From Paenibacillus_AP thailandensis (GTDB lineage Bacteria; Bacillota; Bacilli; Paenibacillales; Paenibacillaceae), in contig NZ_JBHUMY010000005.1 of assembly GCF_042685365.1 (NCBI RefSeq), positions 39,004-103,003 on the forward strand: 64,000 bases of DNA, given 5' to 3'. The translations under genes were made by a program, and so were the position numbers. Below are positions 59,681 through 64,000 of the stretch, piece by piece. How positions within the stretch are numbered: the first letter of the stretch is position 1; each line of letters begins with the position of its first letter. The notes under the pieces were generated by a model. The model was not told the origin of the DNA. It did not search any database and saw only the letters and a program-made list of their open reading frames with translations.

Positions 59681-59815
59681 GGTTTTTGTGAATAGTCGCC
59701 CTAACACAGGGCGAGGAGCAAAAAGCCTGCTTCGAAAGCATACGCTTAGGTTTTTGTGAATAATGGCCACTTAATGGCTATGGAACAAAAAGCCTGCTTC
59801 GAAAGCGTTCGCTTA
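59681..59815 (-). repeat. duplicated structured element in the rbsD-rbsA gap
   Basis: Two 68/67-bp copies (59681-59748 and 59749-59815) lie head to tail. Shared ends read GGTTTTTGTGAATA and CAAAAAGCCTGCTTCGAAAG. The middle differs completely in sequence yet forms a seven-base stem with a five-base loop in both: TCGCCCT-AACAC-AGGGCGA in copy 1 and ATGGCCA-CTTAA-TGGCTAT in copy 2. A start of a third copy (ATTTTGTGA) follows. Confidence 0.88.
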
Positions 59816-59828
59816 AATTTTGTGACAA

Positions 59829-60224
59829 TCAAAAATAGACGCCTGCTTGTAAAATAACGTTAGCGTACGGTTTCGCTTCGCCTGTCCGGATGACGGCTTT
59901 CGCCTTGCGGGCGAGCCGCTTGAACTCTTCGTGAGGACATCGCTCGACGCCGCTGCCGCCGAATTTACGCTCGATATAATGAAGCGCTTTCGGATTGTCC
60001 GCCGCCATTTCTTCCGCAACGACCACTTTCTCGATCTCCATGTCGGATGCGATCGCATTCACCGTCTCTTCAAAGCTCGGCGAGCCGAGCGTTAGCGCCA
60101 GATCGATTTTCCGGACGCCTTCCGGTATCGGGAGCCCGACATCCGCGATCACGATCGTATCGGTATGTCCCAGATCGGCCAGCACCTTCGAAATATGGCT
60201 GTTCAGAATGCCTTGTTTCTTCAT
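59829..60224 (-). CDS. rbsD: D-ribose pyranase
   Basis: A 131-residue RbsD, which interconverts beta-pyran and beta-furan ribose. Marks: GILNSHISKVLADLGHTDTI with the catalytic His, IADVGLPIPEGV, and the C-terminal IRTGEAKPYANVILQAGVYF. It starts one base after the rbsK stop. Confidence 0.96.
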   Translation of the reverse strand: MKKQGILNSHISKVLADLGHTDTIVIADVGLPIPEGVRKIDLALTLGSPSFEETVNAIASDMEIEKVVVAEEMAADNPKALHYIERKFGGSGVERCPHEEFKRLARKAKAVIRTGEAKPYANVILQAGVYF

Positions 60225-60225
60225 C

Positions 60226-61104
60226 TTACATCTGCGCCTCCACTTCCCGGCGCTTCGGCATGCCGCCCTGCGCCCCGAATTTCGTCACGGACAAGGAAGC
60301 GGCGCGATTGGCGAAACGGACGCTGTCGGCAATCGGTTTTCCTTCGGCAAGCGCCACGGCAAACGCGGCGTTAAACGTATCCCCCGCTCCTGTCGTATCG
60401 ACAACATCTACCTTGTAGGAAGGAACGAGCACCTCTTGTTCGCCGTCAAAGTACCGGACGCCTCTGCTTCCCTCGGTGACAAACAGCTTGTTCGGATACT
60501 TGCGAAGAGCCTCCGAAACGCCGATGTCCGGAAATAATACTTTCGCCTCGTGTTCGTTCGGCGTTATATAAGCGGCGTTCTCGATAACCTCCTCGGCGAG
60601 CGGGCGGGCCGGTGCGGGATTGAGCAGCAAAGGAATGCCAAGCTTCTTGCACACTCTGCTCGCATGAACCACGGATTGCTCCGGGATTTCCTGCTGAATG
60701 ATTGCCATATCCGCTCCCTCAAAAGCCTTGATGGACCGATCGATATAGCCGGGCGTTACTTCGTTATTGGCCGCCTGAACGAAAACGATGCTGTTGTCGC
60801 CCTCGGCCAATACGATGTGCGCCGTTCCGCTTTCCATATGTGTAACCGGTTCCACATAATCGATAGAAACACCGTTGCTTTTAAAATTGTTCAAAATCTG
60901 CTCGCCGTAAAGGTCGTCCCCTACGCGTCCGACCATCGTAACCTCGGCTCCGAGGCGCGACGCGGCAACCGCCTGATTGGCGCCTTTGCCGCCGGGAACG
61001 GCTTTGAAGCTTTCTCCGAGAACCGTTTCGCCGGCTCCCGGACGTTTGGACGCCGTCACGACAAGGTCGATCGACGCGCTTCCGATCACAACGATTTTAA
61101 CCAT
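60226..61104 (-). CDS. rbsK: ribokinase
   Basis: A 292-residue PfkB-family kinase that phosphorylates ribose at O5. GGKGANQAVAASRLGAEVTM is the N-terminal signature; DTTGAGDTFNAAFAVAL is the C-terminal signature with the catalytic Asp. Its start overlaps the rbsR stop by eight bases. Confidence 0.96.
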   Translation of the reverse strand: MVKIVVIGSASIDLVVTASKRPGAGETVLGESFKAVPGGKGANQAVAASRLGAEVTMVGRVGDDLYGEQILNNFKSNGVSIDYVEPVTHMESGTAHIVLAEGDNSIVFVQAANNEVTPGYIDRSIKAFEGADMAIIQQEIPEQSVVHASRVCKKLGIPLLLNPAPARPLAEEVIENAAYITPNEHEAKVLFPDIGVSEALRKYPNKLFVTEGSRGVRYFDGEQEVLVPSYKVDVVDTTGAGDTFNAAFAVALAEGKPIADSVRFANRAASLSVTKFGAQGGMPKRREVEAQM

Positions 61105-62086
61105 AGTGCTCCACCTTTCTGGTCGTATCCCGCTCGATGAACGTAACGGGCATTTGGATCGTTTTCTGTGTCATATCTTTATTCTCGATCAATTGAATCA
61201 ATAACCGGGCCGCCGCTTTGCCCATATCGTACGCGGGCTGCCGGATCGTCGTCAGCGACGGCGTCAGCAGGCTGCTTAGGGGAACGTCGTCGAATCCGAT
61301 AATCTGCACGTCTTCCGGAACCTTCTTGCCGAGCCGGAGCGCTTCATGCAGGACGGCCGTCGCAACGATATCGTTGCTGGCGATAACCCCGTCGGTATCG
61401 GGATGCTTCTCGAACAGCTCCCTCGCCCAGGTTCCCGCCTCCGTGAAGGAAAACGACGATGTCTGAATAACGTTAAACGAAATTCCGCTGCCGCTTAACG
61501 CTTCGACTGCGCCTTGGTAACGGTCCTGTGCCGGACGGATATGCCCGGGTCCTTGCATGACCGTGATCCGGCGGCTGCCCCGCGCCACGATCTCCTGCGC
61601 GGCCATTCTCCCTCCCTCCCGTCCGTCCGAATAAACCGACGGGCGGTTATCCGCCGTCCGGTCGAGAAACACGACCGGAATTTCCAGCTTCCGGTACGTG
61701 TCGGAATCGGGATGGTTGGTCGAAGCAATGACGCCGACGACGTTGTTTTGCACAAACGTTTGGATATATTCTTTTTCTTTTTTGCTGTTCTCATCGCTGT
61801 TGCCGAAAATAATCCGAAAACGGTTCGCCTGCATCTCATCCTCCACCCCGCGGGCCAGCTCGGGAAAGAAAGGGTTCGTAATATCCGGGAGCAGCAGGCC
61901 GGTTAGCTTGGATTTTCGTTTATACAGCGATCTGGCGACCTCATTCGGCGTGTAGCGCAGTTCTCTGATAGCGGTTTCAATTTTCTTGCGGGTATCTTCG
62001 TGCACATAACCCGCATCATTGATCATTCGCGAAACCGTCGCTACCGAAACGCCGGCATGCTTGGCCACATCTCTAATGGTTGCCAT
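61097..62086 (-). CDS. rbsR: LacI-family ribose operon repressor
   Basis: A 329-residue LacI/GalR regulator. Helix-turn-helix: ATIRDVAKHAGVSVATVSRM; hinge: YTPNEVARSLYKRKSKLTGL; ribose-binding domain with VVFLDRTADNRPSV and IIGFDDVPLSSLLTPSLTTI. First gene of rbsRKDACB, so autoregulation is expected. ATG 62086 follows GAGGAGAGAA. A palindrome centred on CCGG lies 19-33 bases upstream. Confidence 0.94.
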   Translation of the reverse strand: MATIRDVAKHAGVSVATVSRMINDAGYVHEDTRKKIETAIRELRYTPNEVARSLYKRKSKLTGLLLPDITNPFFPELARGVEDEMQANRFRIIFGNSDENSKKEKEYIQTFVQNNVVGVIASTNHPDSDTYRKLEIPVVFLDRTADNRPSVYSDGREGGRMAAQEIVARGSRRITVMQGPGHIRPAQDRYQGAVEALSGSGISFNVIQTSSFSFTEAGTWARELFEKHPDTDGVIASNDIVATAVLHEALRLGKKVPEDVQIIGFDDVPLSSLLTPSLTTIRQPAYDMGKAAARLLIQLIENKDMTQKTIQMPVTFIERDTTRKVEHYG

Positions 62087-62105
62087 TTCGTCTTCTCTCC
62101 TCAAT

Positions 62106-62120
62106 ATGGAACCGGTTACA
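62106..62120 (-). promoter_or_regulatory. LacI-type operator (RbsR site or cre)
   Basis: The + strand ATGGAACCGGTTACA fits the general LacI/CcpA pattern WTGNAANCGNWNNCW. Position just before the rbsR start suits RbsR autoregulation or carbon catabolite control. Confidence 0.6.
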
Positions 62121-62125
62121 CACTT

Positions 62126-62154
62126 AAGTTAACACATCGTTTCGCTTTTGGCAA
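62126..62154 (-). promoter_or_regulatory. candidate rbs operon promoter
   Basis: TTGCCA (62154-62149), 17 bases, TAACTT (62131-62126) on the minus strand. The -10 is poor; the operator lies directly downstream. Confidence 0.45.
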
Positions 62155-62659
62155 CCGCGATTTTATGTCCATGTTTTACCAAGCCGCCCTAACAAACATG
62201 CACAAACGGGCGTTGCGGCCCAGACGTTCCATCCTCGTTGCCTTCGTACACTTCAAGCTCAACCATCGCCGCAACGCGGACATAGTGCCCGTGGGCTAAC
62301 ACTATGCTTCTGCTGCCGTTCATGACGGGTACCGCGGCCGATTGTATATGATAGGGGCGCTTCCCCCGCCTTTTTGTTTGTATCCCCTTTGCTCAGTTCC
62401 GGCATCCTTCCTTAACCCTACGCCTGGTCCGATGCCGCGTGGCAAGGAATAATCGGGATGCTAGCGTTACCGTGCAGAGGAGCTGATTTTCAGGCAAACT
62501 TAACTGAACTGGCGGGACAGAGACGACAAGCAGCCTGAAAGGGCATTGACGTCGTGCGTGTCATCTTCTCCTTATCGTCCGTATCCCAACCGCCCGGAAC
62601 CGTCGCTCATTTAACCATCATGGCCGAGAAACCGGCTTTGTCGTACCCCGTGCCCGCGC
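62155..62659. other. intergenic region before the rbs operon
   Basis: About 500 bp between pxpA and the rbs promoter. It holds a small GGGG-CGCTT-CCCC hairpin with TTTTTG on the + strand (62354-62376) but no gene feeding it. No supported reading frame. Confidence 0.45.
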
Positions 62660-63457
62660 TTACTTCTTATGCAGCGGAGCGATCCGAACGCCGTTTGCGG
62701 CAAGCGCGCTGCGTACCGCGGCCGCCATAGCGGCGGCATGAGGACCGTCGCCGTGCAAACAGATCGTATCGGCACGGACCGGTACGCTTCCGCCTTCCGG
62801 CGTAAAAGCGCGGCCATGCACAACCATCGAAACGGCTTGTCTTGCGGCGGCTTCCGGCTCCGCAAGCGAAGCGCCCCGGCGGGAGCGCGGCGTTAAGCCG
62901 CCGCCCGGCTCGTAAGTGCGGTCTGCGAACACTTCCGAAGCGGCGTTCATGCCGAGACGCTCGGCCGTTTCCAGCAGCAAGCTTCCGGATTGGGCGTAAA
63001 GGATAAGCTCTTTGTCGATCGCAGCCGCGGCTTTGACGATCGCTTCGGCGATCTCCCCGTCGCGGTTCGCCATATGATATAAAGCGCCGTGCGGCTTGAC
63101 ATGCCGCAGCTTGCTCCCGGCGGCGTTCGCAAACGCCTGCAGCGCGCCGACCTGGTAGAGCACGAAATCGTATACTTCGCCGGGGGATACCGCCATCTCT
63201 CTTCTGCCGAAGCCAAGCCGGTCCGGCAGCCCCGGGTGAGCGCCGGTCGCAACTCCCGCCGCCAACGCCCTCTCTACGCTTTCTCTCATCGTATGCGGGT
63301 CGCCGGCGTGAAAGCCGCAGGCGATATTTACGCTGGTGACCAGCGACAGAAGCTCTTCCTCGCCGCCGAAGCGGTATGCCCCGAAGCCTTCTCCGTAATC
63401 GCAATTTAAGTCTACGGTTTCTTTTCGGTTGGCTGTCAACTCCATCTCCCCCTCCAT
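62660..63457 (-). CDS. pxpA: 5-oxoprolinase subunit A (LamB/YcsF family)
   Basis: A 265-residue enzyme subunit that, with PxpB and PxpC, opens 5-oxoproline to glutamate using ATP. Family marks: VDLNCDYGEGFGAY, SVNIACGFHAGDPHTM, GAHPGLPDRLGFGRREM, HVKPHGALYHMA and ICLHGDGPHA. Start ATG 63457 follows GAGGAAGTGAG; ATG 63445 is possible. It lies 124 bases after pxpC on the same strand. Confidence 0.94.
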   Translation of the reverse strand: MEGEMELTANRKETVDLNCDYGEGFGAYRFGGEEELLSLVTSVNIACGFHAGDPHTMRESVERALAAGVATGAHPGLPDRLGFGRREMAVSPGEVYDFVLYQVGALQAFANAAGSKLRHVKPHGALYHMANRDGEIAEAIVKAAAAIDKELILYAQSGSLLLETAERLGMNAASEVFADRTYEPGGGLTPRSRRGASLAEPEAAARQAVSMVVHGRAFTPEGGSVPVRADTICLHGDGPHAAAMAAAVRSALAANGVRIAPLHKK

Positions 63458-63581
63458 CGTCTCACTTCCTCATCCGAGTGTTGTCTCCAAAGCCGGCAAA
63501 ACTATGCTCGTGCGCCGGCTTGGACTCCTTAAGCGCAGTAACGCGGCCTGGCCGTTATTCCGTCCAATCGGCAGGCGGCCG

Positions 63582-64000
63582 CTAAGGACGGCGGCAGCGG
63601 ATCGCCGCCTCCAACGCGCGAAGGCCATTCTGCCGTTCGCGGTCCAGCCGCTGCGCTTCTTCAAGCGTGACCGGCTTGAAGCGGATCGCTTCGCCCGGCT
63701 TCGCCTGGGCGAGCAGCGGCATGTCGACGGAAGCGACATGCGCGATGACGGGATAGCCGCCGGTCGTCTGGCAATCGGCGGCCAGCACGATCGGGGAGCC
63801 GCCGGCCGGCAGCTGGACGGCGCCGGGGGCAACCCCGTGCGACAGCAGCTCCGCGCCGGGGCCGCTTGCAATCGGGGGTCCCGCAAGGCGGACCCCCATC
63901 CGATCGGAGGCGGGAGCGACTTCGTACCGCTCCCGAAACAGCGCGGCCGCTTCGCTTAGCCGCGTCTCCTCCGGCATCGCGCGCAGCTCGATGCCGTCCC
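63582..64000 (-). CDS. pxpC: 5-oxoprolinase subunit C (KipA family), C-terminal part
   Basis: The last 138 or so residues of a biotin-dependent-carboxylase-like subunit. YEVAPASDRMGVRLAGPPIA, GVAPGAVQLPAGGSPIVLAA and DCQTTGGYPVIAHVASVD are typical of KipA/PxpC. The frame is open through the window edge, so the ATG at 63977 is internal and the true start lies beyond 64000. PxpB would be expected further upstream. Confidence 0.92.
   Translation of the reverse strand, partial: DGIELRAMPEETRLSEAAALFRERYEVAPASDRMGVRLAGPPIASGPGAELLSHGVAPGAVQLPAGGSPIVLAADCQTTGGYPVIAHVASVDMPLLAQAKPGEAIRFKPVTLEEAQRLDRERQNGLRALEAAIRCRRP

Noticed and set aside
59681..59815. Type III toxin-antitoxin RNA repeats in the rbs gap
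   Set aside because: Only two copies, no ToxN-like gene nearby, and the element lies inside an operon.
27545..62396. 16-bp identity TATCCCCTTTGCTCAG at 27545-27560 and 62381-62396 as a dispersed repeat
   Set aside because: About 0.5 such match is expected by chance in 64 kb, and the flanks do not align.
1..64000. tRNA, rRNA, insertion sequences, integrase or attachment sites
   Set aside because: I looked for tRNA-like cloverleaf ends, transposase motifs and flanking direct repeats by eye and found none worth reporting; a tRNA and IS search would settle it.

Overview
The window reads as chromosome of an endospore-forming, GC-rich Firmicute of the Paenibacillaceae (Paenibacillus or a near relative). 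Reasons: spore-coat and germinant-receptor genes, a TPP riboswitch and a Phe T-box with intrinsic terminators, ecsAB, mutS2-yshE, pheS-pheT-zapA and rbsRKDACB in Bacillus-like order, strong purine-rich ribosome sites, and an S-layer-homology protein. Most genes lie on the minus strand. I see no rRNA, tRNA, prophage, insertion sequence or CRISPR array.

Layout. 1-1 kb: 5' part of a Fur-box-controlled siderophore permease. 1-7.5 kb: thiamine operon thiC-thiF-thiE/S-thiG-thiO behind a TPP riboswitch; ThiE and ThiS are one polypeptide. 7.5-13 kb: a glycosyltransferase, a small membrane protein, psd, an AraC regulator, an aminotransferase, then a 52-bp tandem hairpin array. 13-24 kb: ecsAB, an SLH protein, a DEAD-box helicase, an SDR, a CheX-like protein, an HRDC protein behind a leader terminator, a secreted phosphodiester glycosidase and namA with a palindromic operator. 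24-31 kb: a MarR regulator, a 5'-3' exonuclease, an aminotransferase, a YusI-type protein, a pseudouridine synthase, a cobalamin adenosyltransferase and alaRT. 31-39.5 kb: a spore island with two CotF-like proteins, a germinant-receptor operon whose A and B genes are broken, two proteins built of Sm-like modules, a Lys/Asp/Tyr/Ser repeat coat protein and a CotH kinase. 39.5-45 kb: cysK, an MFS transporter, a zinc-ribbon protein, a 27-residue membrane peptide, yshE and mutS2. 45-53.7 kb: a small membrane protein, a CuA-type lipoprotein, a 1072-residue ZapA coiled-coil protein, pheT, pheS and their T-box. 53.8-56 kb: a CopD protein and two small genes. 56-62 kb: the ribose operon rbsRKDACB with a duplicated structured element between rbsD and rbsA. 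62.6-64 kb: 5-oxoprolinase genes pxpA and partial pxpC.

How genes work together: the thi genes make the thiazole and pyrimidine halves of thiamine and join them; rbs imports and phosphorylates ribose; the island at 31-39.5 kb serves the spore surface and germination; pheST charges tRNA-Phe under T-box control. The least ordinary items are the giant ZapA, the rbs intergenic element whose two copies keep a stem while changing its bases, the ThiE-ThiS fusion, the CotH/repeat-protein pair and the 52-bp array.
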